DNA of 64,000 bases from UBA9926 sp018645765 (GCA_949372755.1 CASIBO010000001.1:434001-498000), one strand, 5' to 3'; numbered from the stretch's first letter, positions 1-9,375 are shown. The notes: generated by a model from the sequence alone, not told the origin. Numbers and translations are program-made.

Positions 1-997
1 GGCTCATACTGGCCAAGAAATTTGACTTGGAGCTCGCGGCAATCTCCGCGTTTTCAATGGCCGCTTTGAGCTCTGAAATATCAACCACGGTAATAATCTG
101 ATCACCTGCAGGCAAACTTTTGATCGTGACTCGAACCCAGCGGTGACCGTTCAGCTCAAGATCCTGCTGAGCAAACCCCGCGAGACTGCCCTGCTCAAAC
201 CAAGTTTTTACGACGGCTTTATCCGCACCCGACGGCGCGAGGATCAGCCCCTGATCGAGCATCGCATCGATCACTTGGATCCATTCCACCTCAGGACGCA
301 GCATCTGAGCCACTTCCGGAAAAATCGCTCTGACCCTGCGATTTAGAAAGCGGATCATCTGGGACGGATCGACCAGAATATAGCCTTCCGAAAAGTGCTC
401 TAGGGCCAGGTTCAGATACGTCTGCGCCTCACCCAATGAGGCCGATTTCTGGCTCAACTCGGACTCAAGGGTCTTCTCCGAATCTCGAAGAATGGCTTCG
501 CGTCTGCGTTGCTCGGTTACATCAAAGATCATCAAAACACGAGTATTTTCGCCGCCAAGGGACAGCATAGAGGGTTGCGTTACAATCGTAATCACCTCAC
601 CGTCTGACTTGACGATTTCGTATTCTCGTTCAGATAACTCCGGCTCTATACCCACCTTTTCCGAGAAGGCGGCACTGGACTGCGTCATAAACGCCGAAGC
701 CGGCCGATCTTTTAGATCGCTTAAGCTGCGCCCCAATAACTGCTCCGCTGCCGGATTTACACTCAAGATCACTTGCCGACGAACGACGATTGAGGCCACT
801 TTGCTTGATTGAAACCATTTCCAAAAACTATCGTCGCCCAATTCTTCTGAAGGCGCGGTGGCTCCGCCCGGGACCAACGGATTCGATGTACTTTGTGCGA
901 TCGCCTGATCAATTTTCTGATCAATCCTGCGACTCATTCTGTAGAGCCCAATCGACAGCGCGATGACGCACATTACTAAGACCCATTGGGCATCCAT
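1..997 (-). CDS. PAS-domain sensor histidine kinase, N-terminal part (runs off window)
   Basis: Reading the minus strand from an ATG at 997 gives an uninterrupted frame to the window edge (about 332 codons). It begins with one hydrophobic membrane segment (about residues 4-20) and continues into a PAS domain with a PAC-like end (DVTEQRRREAI). A coiled linker and a second PAS-like domain follow (ending VVDISELKAAIEN). The last visible residues, SSKSNFLASMS, are the usual lead-in to the H-box of a HisKA domain, so the phosphoacceptor histidine lies just outside. A GAGGTG ribosome site precedes the ATG. The product is probably a membrane-bound hybrid or classical sensor kinase. The signal it senses cannot be read from the sequence. 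The catalytic domains are not in the window. Confidence 0.85.
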   Translation of the reverse strand, partial: MDAQWVLVMCVIALSIGLYRMSRRIDQKIDQAIAQSTSNPLVPGGATAPSEELGDDSFWKWFQSSKVASIVVRRQVILSVNPAAEQLLGRSLSDLKDRPASAFMTQSSAAFSEKVGIEPELSEREYEIVKSDGEVITIVTQPSMLSLGGENTRVLMIFDVTEQRRREAILRDSEKTLESELSQKSASLGEAQTYLNLALEHFSEGYILVDPSQMIRFLNRRVRAIFPEVAQMLRPEVEWIQVIDAMLDQGLILAPSGADKAVVKTWFEQGSLAGFAQQDLELNGHRWVRVTIKSLPAGDQIITVVDISELKAAIENAEIAASSKSNFLASMS

Positions 998-1243
998 TGG
1001 CGCACCTCATATCGGTTTCAATTAACGTCGCAGCAAATCCGTTACGTCACATTACCCGAACATCCAATCGCATTAAGCGAATCAAGTCCCCTGCAAAGCC
1101 AGCGCTCGCGCTCTATGCGGTCCCACGCTTTGAACCATGAGCATTCAAACGTTGGTCCCAGTAGTTGGGCCCCAGGGCCTACCTAAGGCGAGACGCTGCG
1201 AGACTCGCCACCTTGGGCCTGCGAGCAGCAACCGATACTTGCT

Positions 1244-2953
1244 TTAGCGCCAAAGCCGGTTCAACGCGGCAATGATTGATTTAAAAGCTGCTGTTGTCGT
1301 GTTCGGGCTAATCCCAACCCCAAAACACTTATTGTCTTTCGAATCCGCTATCTTGATGATACTGATCGCCTTCGCTTGACTGCCTTCATTGAGCGCATAT
1401 TCTTGATAGTCGACAACATTGATGGACTCGTTCAGCGTCGAGGCCAGCGCGTTCACAAAAGCATCAATCGGGCCAGTGCCTTCGCCTTCAATTTTAATTT
1501 CGTTCTCAGCAACCTGAACCCGCGCCAAACAATGCTCCCGTTCGCCACCAACGGATCGCACCTCATAGTCGATTAATTGATAGGGCCCCGTAACCTCGAC
1601 CAGCTCGCGAATAAAAGCTTCCCAAATCTGAGCAGGCTTGAGTTCGCCACCATCGGCCTCAGACTCCTTCTGAACCAGCGGGCTGAGCTCAAGCAAGAGC
1701 TCCCTCGGCAGGTGCACATCGAAGTAATTCTCCAAAATAAAGGCAACACCACCTTTGCCTGATTGGCTATTGACCCGAACCGTTTCGCGATAAGAGCCAC
1801 CAACATCGGCTGGGTCGATCGGCAAATAGGGCACTTCCCAGGCGCCATCTGAGCCTGACTCAACATGATTCATCCCTTTTCGGATCGCATCCTGATGCGA
1901 GCCCGAAAAAGCCGTAAACACCAGCTCGCCGGCATAGGGTTGGCGAACATGAACCGGGATTTTGGTGCAGGCTTCAGACACCGCCACAATCTTGGCCATG
2001 TCAGCCAAATACAACTCTGGATCAACCCCCTGTGAAAAGAGGTTCATGGCCATCGTGATAAGGTCACAATTGCCAGTGCGCTCGCCATTACCAAACAAGG
2101 TCCCCTCGATTCGATCGGCCCCAGCCATTAATCCGAGCTCAGAAGCCGCAACGCCAGTTCCCCGATCATTGTGCGTGTGCAAGCTAATCACGGCTGCATC
2201 CCGATTGGGCAGAGCGCGCATAAAATACTCGAGCTGGTCCGCGTAGATATTGGGCGTCGCCATTTCAACGGTTGCGGGTAAATTCAAAATTATTTTTTTA
2301 TCGGGCGTTGGCCCCCAAACGTCCATCACCGCAGAGCAGATCTCAACCGCAAAATCCATTTCGGTCGCGGTATAACTCTCAGGCGAATACTCGAGCACGA
2401 CATCGGTTCCCGCATCCACCAAAGGTTGAGTATACCGTTTCACCATTTCGGTCGCGCGCGTCGCAAGGTCAATAATTTCAGGTGGGTTCATACCAAAGAC
2501 AACCCGTCTTTGAAGCGTTGAGGTTGAATTGTATAAGTGAAAGATAACCCGCCGGGCGCCTGACACGGCCTCGATGGTGCGCGTGATCAAGTCTTCTCTC
2601 GCCTGACACAAAACCTGAATGGTCACGTCATCAGGAATCAAGCCCTCATCAATAATCTTTCGGACAAAATCAAAATCAGTTTGAGATGCCGCTGGAAAGC
2701 CGACTTCGATTTCCTTAAAACCAATTCCCAAAAGCAGATCATACATCGCTTGCTTTTCGCTCGGGGTCATCGGTTCGATCAGCGCTTGATTGCCATCCCG
2801 CAGATCCACGCTACACCATCTCGGCGCGTGCTCAATAACCTGATCAGGCCAGGTTCGATCTTTCAGCCCAATAGCCTTAAAGGCTTTGTATTTTTGATAC
2901 GGCATGACCTTCTGGCCCGCCATTTTTGGAAATTGATTGGTGTTAGAACTCAT
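1244..2953 (-). CDS. leuA: 2-isopropylmalate synthase (LeuA type 2)
   Basis: This is the first committed step of leucine synthesis: acetyl-CoA plus 2-oxoisovalerate gives 2-isopropylmalate. The 569-residue length and the N-terminal MPYQKYKAF.. region followed by WCSVDLRDGNQAL identify the LeuA2 branch. The TIM-barrel metal and substrate motif HTHNDRGTG sits mid-protein, and a C-terminal LeuA dimer/regulatory domain (about residues 430-569) would bind leucine for feedback inhibition. The start at 2953 is the first in-frame ATG and has only a weak ribosome site. An internal ATG (MAGQKVMPYQ) is a possible alternative. The gene stands alone, but the 260 bp upstream contains a leucine-rich leader ORF and alternative hairpins (separate entries), so control by transcription attenuation is likely. 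Confidence 0.96.
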   Translation of the reverse strand: MSSNTNQFPKMAGQKVMPYQKYKAFKAIGLKDRTWPDQVIEHAPRWCSVDLRDGNQALIEPMTPSEKQAMYDLLLGIGFKEIEVGFPAASQTDFDFVRKIIDEGLIPDDVTIQVLCQAREDLITRTIEAVSGARRVIFHLYNSTSTLQRRVVFGMNPPEIIDLATRATEMVKRYTQPLVDAGTDVVLEYSPESYTATEMDFAVEICSAVMDVWGPTPDKKIILNLPATVEMATPNIYADQLEYFMRALPNRDAAVISLHTHNDRGTGVAASELGLMAGADRIEGTLFGNGERTGNCDLITMAMNLFSQGVDPELYLADMAKIVAVSEACTKIPVHVRQPYAGELVFTAFSGSHQDAIRKGMNHVESGSDGAWEVPYLPIDPADVGGSYRETVRVNSQSGKGGVAFILENYFDVHLPRELLLELSPLVQKESEADGGELKPAQIWEAFIRELVEVTGPYQLIDYEVRSVGGEREHCLARVQVAENEIKIEGEGTGPIDAFVNALASTLNESINVVDYQEYALNEGSQAKAISIIKIADSKDNKCFGVGISPNTTTAAFKSIIAALNRLWR

Positions 2954-3029
2954 AGTGTTTGATCTCGATCGATTGGTGTTGTTCGGCTAATGCAGCCGAT
3001 AGATTTCAAACGATGTAGGAATTGATATT

Positions 3030-3059
3030 GGCCGCCTACAACGGCAGTCGTAGCAGGCC
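3030..3059 (-). promoter_or_regulatory. leuA leader hairpin (attenuator 1:2 stem, with alternative pairing)
   Basis: On the minus strand, CTACGAC-TGCC-GTTGTAG forms a 7-bp stem (one G-U), with an outer GGCC/GGCC extension beyond a 2x2 mismatch. It covers the last Leu codons and the stop of the leader peptide. The 3' arm (TGTAGG) is also perfectly complementary to CCTACA 15 nt further downstream, so two mutually exclusive stems exist. A later 6-bp hairpin (TCGGCT-GCATT-AGCCGA, about 2985-3001) lies before leuA but has no U-tract. The downstream event could therefore be something other than a standard intrinsic terminator. Confidence 0.55.
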
Positions 3060-3131
3060 TAGTAAACCGCACAGCAGAAGGGGCGCAAGAACGCGCAGCG
3101 GCTTTTCGTTGATGGTGAGCTTTTGCATCAT
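3036..3131 (-). CDS. leuL: Leucine-rich leader peptide of leuA (attenuator peptide)
   Basis: A 31-codon ORF lies 82 bp upstream of leuA on the same strand. Its product has 12 leucines, clustered as LAPLLLCGLLGLLRLPL just before the TAG stop, and several use codons such as CTA and TTA. A leucine-rich peptide ending in a hairpin directly upstream of a leucine biosynthesis gene is the classical design of amino-acid attenuation. Ribosome stalling at the Leu codons under leucine starvation would alter folding of the downstream RNA. The ribosome site before the tandem ATGATG is weak. The function is inferred; the leucine content, position and orientation are directly visible. Confidence 0.75.
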   Translation of the reverse strand: MMQKLTINEKPLRVLAPLLLCGLLGLLRLPL

Positions 3132-3215
3132 CGTGCCAAGTAAACCTTTGAAAACAGTCGATATCAGACAGCAATATAACCCCGAGGGCGCATGATGCCA
3201 AGTCTTACTGCCATT

Positions 3216-3734
3216 TTACACCGCGACCAACCCCCGCTTATACCGCTGAGAATTCTCCACGTAATGCTGGGCGCTGAGCTTTAATCCCTGCATCTGCTCC
3301 GGGGTTAAGGTCCGGACGATTTTACCCGGCGAGCCCATGACCAACGAGCCATCCGGGATTTCTTTACCCTCTGGAATCAACGTGTTCGCGCCAATCAGAC
3401 AATTTTTACCGATTTTGGCACCATTCAAAACCACCGCGTTAATCCCAATCAGCGACTCATCGCCGATGCTACAACCGTGAAGCATCACCTTATGGCCAAT
3501 GGTCACCCGTTTGCCAATCGTTAAGGGCATCCCTGGGTCCACATGCAGGACCGAGCCATCTTGTATATTTGAATCTTCACCAATGTGAATGGCGGCATTT
3601 TCTGCCCGTAAAACGGCATTAAACCAAACGCTTACCCCAGCGCCCAAAACGACCTGCCCAATCACGGCGGCACTCTCTGCAACCCAAGTGTCGGCATGAA
3701 CTTCGGGACTCAAATCATCCAGTTTATAAATCAT
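3216..3734 (-). CDS. Gamma-carbonic-anhydrase-like hexapeptide-repeat protein (YrdA family)
   Basis: This 172-residue protein is a left-handed beta-helix with regular hexapeptide repeats from about residue 15 to 140 (VIGQVVLGAGVSVWFN, NIQDGSVLH, IGKRVTIGHKVMLHGCSIG). It is a member of the gamma-class carbonic anhydrase / YrdA / PaaY family. Histidines equivalent to the zinc ligands are present (VLHVD, IGHKVMLHG). Whether it is an active carbonic anhydrase cannot be read from sequence, and many YrdA homologues have no assigned activity. A strong AAGGAG ribosome site supports the ATG at 3734. It follows a Nudix gene on the same strand by 32 bp and may be co-transcribed with it. Confidence 0.9.
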   Translation of the reverse strand: MIYKLDDLSPEVHADTWVAESAAVIGQVVLGAGVSVWFNAVLRAENAAIHIGEDSNIQDGSVLHVDPGMPLTIGKRVTIGHKVMLHGCSIGDESLIGINAVVLNGAKIGKNCLIGANTLIPEGKEIPDGSLVMGSPGKIVRTLTPEQMQGLKLSAQHYVENSQRYKRGLVAV

Positions 3735-3766
3735 CAGTACTCCTTAAATAATCGACTGCGTAAGCA

Positions 3767-4372
3767 TTACGCGCCCTCGGCGGGGCTTAATGCAAGGGTT
3801 AGAAAATCCAACAAGATCAGCGCCGTTAGTCCCCAAATTCGATACCCATCAAACTCATAAATTGGCGCCATTTGAACCACACCTTGGCGCGCCAAACGCT
3901 CAGTGGCAACTCTTATGTCTTTTTCTAACCAGGACAAAGGCACCTCAAAAACGTCGCTGACTTCATCTTGATTCGGCTTCAAACCAGTGCCTTCAGATAT
4001 CATCCCGACAAAGGGCGTTACCCAAAGACCATGTTTTGAGATAAGGCTAGGCAGCTCGCCAATCAACTCAATCTGATCCGCGCCAACGCCCAATTCTTCG
4101 ACCGTTTCTCGTCGGGCCGTCGCAGCAAGATCCGCATCGTCTAGGTCCCGCTTGCCACCTGGAAGGGCCACTTCACCCGCGTGAGAAGACAGAGCGCTTG
4201 CGCGGACCGTCAGGACGACCGTGGGCGTTAAACCTAACCGAATTAGGACCATAACGGCCGCCTCGGCTCGATCACGATACAGTTCTGGGCGCGGGCTGAG
4301 GCGCAACGCTGCAAGTCTTGATCGCAATAAAGTGATCACAGTGGTTCGCACCGCTGTGCAGTCCGAGCACAA
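3767..4372 (-). CDS. Nudix hydrolase, CoA pyrophosphatase-like (NudL type)
   Basis: The protein has about 200 residues. A complete Nudix box is visible: the CoA-pyrophosphatase lead-in LPGGKRDLDDADLAATA runs directly into RRETVEELGV, which supplies the REx2EE metal-binding core. Family members cleave coenzyme A or acyl-CoA to 3',5'-ADP and phosphopantetheine. The start is uncertain. The longest frame opens with TTG at 4372, and a GTG at 4351 would remove seven residues including two cysteines. It is transcribed divergently from the second Nudix gene with only 17 bp between the two starts, so their promoters must overlap each other's 5' ends. Confidence 0.88.
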   Translation of the reverse strand: MCSDCTAVRTTVITLLRSRLAALRLSPRPELYRDRAEAAVMVLIRLGLTPTVVLTVRASALSSHAGEVALPGGKRDLDDADLAATARRETVEELGVGADQIELIGELPSLISKHGLWVTPFVGMISEGTGLKPNQDEVSDVFEVPLSWLEKDIRVATERLARQGVVQMAPIYEFDGYRIWGLTALILLDFLTLALSPAEGA

Positions 4373-4389
4373 ACCTTTATCATTGACCC

Positions 4390-4935
4390 ATGAAATATTG
4401 TAGTCAATGCGGCGGCACTGTCGCTCAAAGAATTCCCGAAGGCGATACGCGGCAACGCTTTGTCTGCGGGCATTGTGATGTGATCCATTATCAAAATCCT
4501 AGAATCATCGCGGGGTGTATCCCGGTGTATGAAAATCAAGTTCTTTTATGCCGACGCGCCATCGAACCACGTTATGGAAAATGGACTTTACCCGCCGGAT
4601 TTCTTGAAAACGGAGAGTCTATCTCACAGGGCGCCCTGCGAGAAACTATGGAAGAGGCCAATGCCCGCGTTGAGATCGATACGCTCTATACTATTTTCAG
4701 CCTGCCGCACATTTCTCAGGTGTATGTCTTTTACAAAGCAAGGCTTCTGGATCTTGATTTTTTCTCGGGCATCGAAAGTCTTGAGACCAAACTTTTCGCA
4801 GAAGCCGATATCCCCTGGTCTGAACTCTCCTTCGCGGCCATCACGCAAACCCTTGAGCATTTCTTTTCAGATCAGCGCCAAGGTGTCTTCATCACTCGAG
4901 AGGCCACAATCGACCCACGGCCAACCGCTGTTTAG
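4390..4935 (+). CDS. Nudix hydrolase with N-terminal zinc ribbon
   Basis: This 181-residue protein begins with a zinc ribbon (CSQCGG near residue 4 and CGHC near residue 27). The Nudix fold follows, with box GFLENGESISQGALRE then TMEEANA (about residues 68-90). The family resembles NudC-type NADH/dinucleotide pyrophosphatases but lacks the large N-terminal half of NudC, so the substrate is probably a nucleotide or dinucleotide and is not further defined. The C-terminus overlaps the convergent purL stop by 4 bp. No strong ribosome site is seen before the ATG. Confidence 0.88.
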   Translation: MKYCSQCGGTVAQRIPEGDTRQRFVCGHCDVIHYQNPRIIAGCIPVYENQVLLCRRAIEPRYGKWTLPAGFLENGESISQGALRETMEEANARVEIDTLYTIFSLPHISQVYVFYKARLLDLDFFSGIESLETKLFAEADIPWSELSFAAITQTLEHFFSDQRQGVFITREATIDPRPTAV

Positions 4936-7900
4936 CGCAACCAGGTTGCCGCGGATTTAAACATCATCGCCCAGGGACTCAGTTCACCCAAACCTTGTGG
5001 TTGCCAAGACCACTGAGCACCGCGGAAGGATCGCTCTGGATGCGGCATCATGGCCGTAACTCGACCATCCAAGGATGCCACCGCCGTTAAGCCGCCGGGT
5101 GAACCATTCGGGTTCGCCGGATAACGCTGCGTCGGCGCGCCATCATTACCGACAAATCGCATCGCAATTTGTTGATTGGCAGCGAGCTGTTGCGCCGCTG
5201 AGTCCGACAGGGCCGCACGCCCCTCCCCGTGTGAAACCACAATCGGTAAATAGGCGCCTTCTAGCGTTTTTAGCAACACGCTATGACTGGGCATCACTTC
5301 GACCATTGAAAACCGGGCTTCAAACTGCTCTGAGCGATTTCTGACAAACCGCGGCCAATGCTCAGCGCCAGGAATCAGGTCCGTCAGCTGAGACAGCATT
5401 TGGCAACCGTTACAAACGCCCAGTGCCAACGTATCAGGACGATGAAAAAAAGCTTCGAATTGATCGGCAATCCCTGCATTCATTAGGATACTTTTGGCCC
5501 AACCGGACCCAGCACCTAAAACATCGCCATAGGAGAATCCGCCGCAGGCTGCGAGTGCCTGAAAGCCCTCCAAAGATCGCCGCGCGCTAATCAAATCACT
5601 CATATGGACATCAACGGCTTCAAAGCCTGCTGCCGTGAACGCCGCCGCCATTTCCACCTGACTGTTAACGCCCTGCTCTCGCAATATCGCAACCCTGGGT
5701 TTGACGCCCAGGCTAACCATCGGCGCTACCAGCGCGGCCGTCACGCCGGCTGGCACCGCCATACTCAGTCCAGGGTCGGCGTCATCCGCAAGCACTGAGA
5801 ACGCCTCCTCAACACACTCGGGATGATCACGGAGGCTCTGCAGCTGGTAACTGACCGTTGACCAGCGTTGAGCGAGCATGCCCCGCGCAAAGCACGCAAC
5901 GGGTTGCGAATCTTGTAAAACCCGGATCTGCTGCTCCGGTTGCGGCGCCCCCAGATCGAGCATGCACAGGCCTCGGGCACGCATGTTCTCCGACCAGAAA
6001 TTAAGGCTCTCAGATTCAATTTGAAGCACAACACCGACCTCTTCATTAAACAGAAACGGGAGCAAGGGCTCCTCCTTCGGTATCTCAAGGGTTAAACCAC
6101 AATGTCCTGCAAAAGCCATCTCAACTAATGTGGTGAACAGCCCACCATCGGAGCGATCGTGCATCGCGAGAATCGTGGCACGCAATGCTGGATCCTGAAG
6201 CACCGCCCACAAAGCCTTGAGGCTTGAGAAGTCGGTTGCATCCGGCACATCGGCATCCATCTGGGAAAAACATTGTTGGATAATCGCGCCTCCAAGGCGT
6301 CGATGCCCGCCCGGCAATTCTAAGAGGATTAAACGACTAGGCCGCTTTGAGAGCTCAGGCGTTAAGGTCTGAGCAATGTCTATAACCGGCGCGAACGCGG
6401 AAATAATCAAAGACACGGGTGACGTGACCTGTTTGTCCTCGTCGTTTTGACGCCATTTGGTCTGCATCGACATCGAGTCTTTACCTACCGGAATGCAGAT
6501 CCCAAGCGCAGGACACATTTGCATTCCCACGGCCTCAACGGTCTCATAAAGACTGGCATCCTCGCCGGCATGACCACTGGCGGCCATCCAGTTAGCCGAC
6601 AACTTCACTTGAGTCAAAGCGCCAATATTGGCCGCTGACAAATTGGTTAAGGCCTCGGCCACGGCCATCCGACCCGATGCTGGCCCATTGAACACAGCCA
6701 GCGGCGTTCGCTCACCGACCGCCATCGCTTCACCCACACAATCCTTAAAGCCAGCCGCCGTGACCGCCACATCCGAAACCGGTATTTGCCACGGACCCAC
6801 CATCTGATCCCGAGCGACCAACCCGCCAACACTGCGATCCCCGATGGTGATTAAAAAGCTTTTACTGCCGACACTCGGGTGGGCCAATACCCGCTCAACC
6901 GCTTCGTCGAGCGTCGCGGTTAGCGGCTGCCTTGGCGCCTCGCGCTTTATTTTTGTTGCCTGTTTATGCAACTTTGGCGGCTTGCCAAACAACACCGACA
7001 TGGGCAAATCAACCGGTTGGTCCTCAAACAAGGGATCCTTAACGGTCAAATGCGGCGCCTTGATCGCCCGCCCGACAACCGCAACCGGACAGCGTTCTCG
7101 CTCGCACAAGAACAGGAACTCATCGAGCTGCTCGGGGCCGATCGCCAGGACATACCGCTCCTGCGCCTCGTTACACCAGAGCTCTAGCGGCGACAGCTTC
7201 GACTCAGCACTCGGAATCGCGCGCAAATCGAACGCGCCGCCACACCCGCCATCTTTAACCAGCTCGGGCAGAGCGTTCGATAAACCACCCGCACCCACAT
7301 CATGAATAAATCGAATCGGATTGTTAGGCCCGAGCTGCCAGCAGCGGTCAATTACTTCCTGACACCGGTGCTCGATTTCAGGATTCCCCCGCTGAACACT
7401 CGCAAAATCCAGATCCGCATCACCCGTGCCCGTTGCAATCGACGAAGCCGCGCCACCACCCAAGCCAATCAACATCGCTGGGCCACCCAAAACCACCAAT
7501 GCGTCTCCCGGCACAATGGCGCCCTTATCGACATGATCCGGTCGAATATTACCCATTCCACCCGCAATCATAATCGGCTTATGGTAACCCCAACGCTCGC
7601 CCGCCAAGGTCATTTCAAAGGATCGAAAATAGCCCGCCAGATTCGGGCGTCCAAACTCGTTATTAAACGCCGCACCCCCAATCGGGCCCTCCAGCATAAT
7701 CGACAAGGGCGACGCGATTCGGGCAGGCAGGCCAAAGTCTGTCTCCCAAGGTGCAGGGGCATTGGGAATTCTTAAATTAGAGACCGTAAAGCCAATCAAA
7801 CCCGCCTTGGGTTTTGAACCGCGACCGACCGCCCCTTCGTCCCGAATTTCACCGCCCGCCCCGGTCGCAGCGCCTGGAAACGGCGCAATCGCTGTGGGGT

Positions 7901-8798
7901 GGTTATGGGTTTCAACCTTCATCAAAATCGGTGTTTGCTCAGTGCAATAACCAAACACGTCGGTTTCCGGGTCCGGATAAAATCGATCTGAAACGGACCC
8001 CTCAATCACCGAGGCATTGTCGCTGTAGGCGCTTAAGACACCCCGACCCGCGCTTTTATCATAGGTATTCTGGATCATATCCATCAGGCTGTGCGCGCGC
8101 GCCTCGCCCTCTAACGTCCAATCGGCTTTAAAGATTTTATGGCGGCAGTGTTCTGAATTTGCCTGGGCAAACATCATTAATTCAACGTCGGTTGGATTCC
8201 GAGCTAGGTTTTCAAAGGCGGCTTTCAGGTAGGCGATCTCATCCTCAGCCAGCGCCAACCCTAAGTCTACATTGGCGCGCTCAATGGCGCCGACACCAGT
8301 TTCCAAAAGGGCAATCGCCTTACCTGGCTGCGGTGGGATTCGCTCAAACAATTGCTGGGCCGCTGAACGCTCGGTTAAGACGGACTCGGTCATTGGGTCA
8401 AAGAGCAGTGCTGCGAGGGTTTCCTGATCTGCCCTTGAGACCGCAGCATCGCCTTCGACGGAGAAGGCATAACGGATCCCGCGCTCTAAGTGCTGGACCC
8501 CTATGAGCCCACAAATGTTTGCAATTTCAGTCGCTTTTGATCGCCAGGGCGACAAGGTTCCGAGCCGAGGCACCACAAACAACTCAAATTTGGTTAGGCG
8601 CGGGTTTGCCGCGTCACCGGCATTCAGCAGGGCCTTAAGTTGCGCCTGGATCTCATTCGTCAGATCGCCCGAGGTTTCCAAAAAATATTCATACTGGGTC
8701 TCCTTGAGGACGCAGGATAATCCGGCCGCTTGGATTTTGGTTTGGAGCTTTTCGGTTCGAAATGCGGAAAGCGCCTTCTGACCAGGGATGTAAAGCAT
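4932..8798 (-). CDS. purL: Phosphoribosylformylglycinamidine synthase (FGAM synthase)
   Basis: This ATP- and glutamine-dependent enzyme converts FGAR to FGAM, step four of purine synthesis. The 1288-residue single chain is the large gammaproteobacterial form. It has an N-terminal PurS-like region, a linker, two AIRS-type ATP-binding repeats (VETHNHPTAIAPFPGAATG and later GGLFTTLVEMAFAG), and a C-terminal class I glutamine amidotransferase domain. The amidotransferase nucleophile lies in GVCNGCQ (Cys near 1129), with HGEGR and PHPERS supplying the catalytic His/Glu region. The start ATG at 8798 follows a plausible promoter (see 8825-8852). Nothing in the sequence suggests truncation. Confidence 0.98.
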   Translation of the reverse strand: MLYIPGQKALSAFRTEKLQTKIQAAGLSCVLKETQYEYFLETSGDLTNEIQAQLKALLNAGDAANPRLTKFELFVVPRLGTLSPWRSKATEIANICGLIGVQHLERGIRYAFSVEGDAAVSRADQETLAALLFDPMTESVLTERSAAQQLFERIPPQPGKAIALLETGVGAIERANVDLGLALAEDEIAYLKAAFENLARNPTDVELMMFAQANSEHCRHKIFKADWTLEGEARAHSLMDMIQNTYDKSAGRGVLSAYSDNASVIEGSVSDRFYPDPETDVFGYCTEQTPILMKVETHNHPTAIAPFPGAATGAGGEIRDEGAVGRGSKPKAGLIGFTVSNLRIPNAPAPWETDFGLPARIASPLSIMLEGPIGGAAFNNEFGRPNLAGYFRSFEMTLAGERWGYHKPIMIAGGMGNIRPDHVDKGAIVPGDALVVLGGPAMLIGLGGGAASSIATGTGDADLDFASVQRGNPEIEHRCQEVIDRCWQLGPNNPIRFIHDVGAGGLSNALPELVKDGGCGGAFDLRAIPSAESKLSPLELWCNEAQERYVLAIGPEQLDEFLFLCERERCPVAVVGRAIKAPHLTVKDPLFEDQPVDLPMSVLFGKPPKLHKQATKIKREAPRQPLTATLDEAVERVLAHPSVGSKSFLITIGDRSVGGLVARDQMVGPWQIPVSDVAVTAAGFKDCVGEAMAVGERTPLAVFNGPASGRMAVAEALTNLSAANIGALTQVKLSANWMAASGHAGEDASLYETVEAVGMQMCPALGICIPVGKDSMSMQTKWRQNDEDKQVTSPVSLIISAFAPVIDIAQTLTPELSKRPSRLILLELPGGHRRLGGAIIQQCFSQMDADVPDATDFSSLKALWAVLQDPALRATILAMHDRSDGGLFTTLVEMAFAGHCGLTLEIPKEEPLLPFLFNEEVGVVLQIESESLNFWSENMRARGLCMLDLGAPQPEQQIRVLQDSQPVACFARGMLAQRWSTVSYQLQSLRDHPECVEEAFSVLADDADPGLSMAVPAGVTAALVAPMVSLGVKPRVAILREQGVNSQVEMAAAFTAAGFEAVDVHMSDLISARRSLEGFQALAACGGFSYGDVLGAGSGWAKSILMNAGIADQFEAFFHRPDTLALGVCNGCQMLSQLTDLIPGAEHWPRFVRNRSEQFEARFSMVEVMPSHSVLLKTLEGAYLPIVVSHGEGRAALSDSAAQQLAANQQIAMRFVGNDGAPTQRYPANPNGSPGGLTAVASLDGRVTAMMPHPERSFRGAQWSWQPQGLGELSPWAMMFKSAATWLR

Positions 8799-8824
8799 GC
8801 TATCGCCACTTAGAATAAATGCTT

Positions 8825-8852
8825 ATTATAGCCGCGCTTTGCCTGCGGTCAC
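8825..8852 (-). promoter_or_regulatory. Probable purL promoter
   Basis: On the minus strand a perfect TATAAT (8830-8825) lies 16 bp downstream of GTGACC (8852-8847), and purL starts 27 bp later. Only the -10 is consensus. No clear PurR operator was found. Confidence 0.4.
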
Positions 8853-8892
8853 ATGACTTGCTGCGTTGCCTGCCTCAAAAAAGGGATAAATC

Positions 8893-9375
8893 ATGACCGA
8901 GACCCTCATCCTGCCTGAAACACAGGATCGGGCCACGCGCTATCACGCGCTTATCCCTCAAATACACGCCCTGCTGCAAGATGAAGACGATCTGATCGCG
9001 AGCCTTGCGAATACCGCCGCGGGCCTTTTTCACGGCTTAAACGTGCTTTGGGCCGGTTTCTACCTGGTTAAACACGACGCGTTGGTGCTGGGCCCGTTTC
9101 AAGGCCCCATCGCCTGCAGCCGAATCAAGCTGGGTCACGGCGTTTGCGGGCAGAGTTGGGCGCAACGCAAAACCATCGTTGTCGACGATGTTGATGAATT
9201 TCCTGGGCACATTGCCTGCTCAAGCGCCTCGAAGTCAGAGATCGTCGTGCCAATCATGAGGCAAAATCAGGTCGTTGGAGTGCTGGATATTGACAGCATT
9301 CACCTCAAGGATTTTAGTGACATTGATCGAGTGGCGTTGGAGGATCTCACTCGCGTCTTGTCGACCAAGTTTTAA
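8893..9375 (+). CDS. msrC: Free methionine-(R)-sulfoxide reductase, GAF domain
   Basis: This is a 160-residue single GAF-domain protein. It carries the three conserved cysteines of fRMsr: C75 (GPIACSRI), C85 (GHGVCG) and C109 (GHIACSS). In the E. coli homologue the last is catalytic and the first two resolve the disulfide. It reduces free L-methionine-(R)-sulfoxide with thioredoxin in the cytoplasm. A good AAGGGAT ribosome site precedes the ATG. The gene is divergent from purL, and its stop overlaps the stop of convergent tadA by 4 bp. Confidence 0.93.
   Translation: MTETLILPETQDRATRYHALIPQIHALLQDEDDLIASLANTAAGLFHGLNVLWAGFYLVKHDALVLGPFQGPIACSRIKLGHGVCGQSWAQRKTIVVDDVDEFPGHIACSSASKSEIVVPIMRQNQVVGVLDIDSIHLKDFSDIDRVALEDLTRVLSTKF

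Noticed and set aside
1187..1209. GGCGAG...CTCGCC hairpin downstream of leuA as a terminator
   Set aside because: The stem is short, the loop is GC-rich and no U-tract follows.
2950..3201. 83-residue ORF upstream of leuA in another frame
   Set aside because: It overlaps the leucine leader and its hairpins, and its composition is not protein-like.
7302..7775. Long antisense ORFs inside purL and other large genes
   Set aside because: They are frame shadows of high-GC coding DNA with no ribosome sites or family features.
8799..8892. PurR box or purine riboswitch upstream of purL
   Set aside because: No recognisable palindrome or aptamer core; only a basic promoter is visible.
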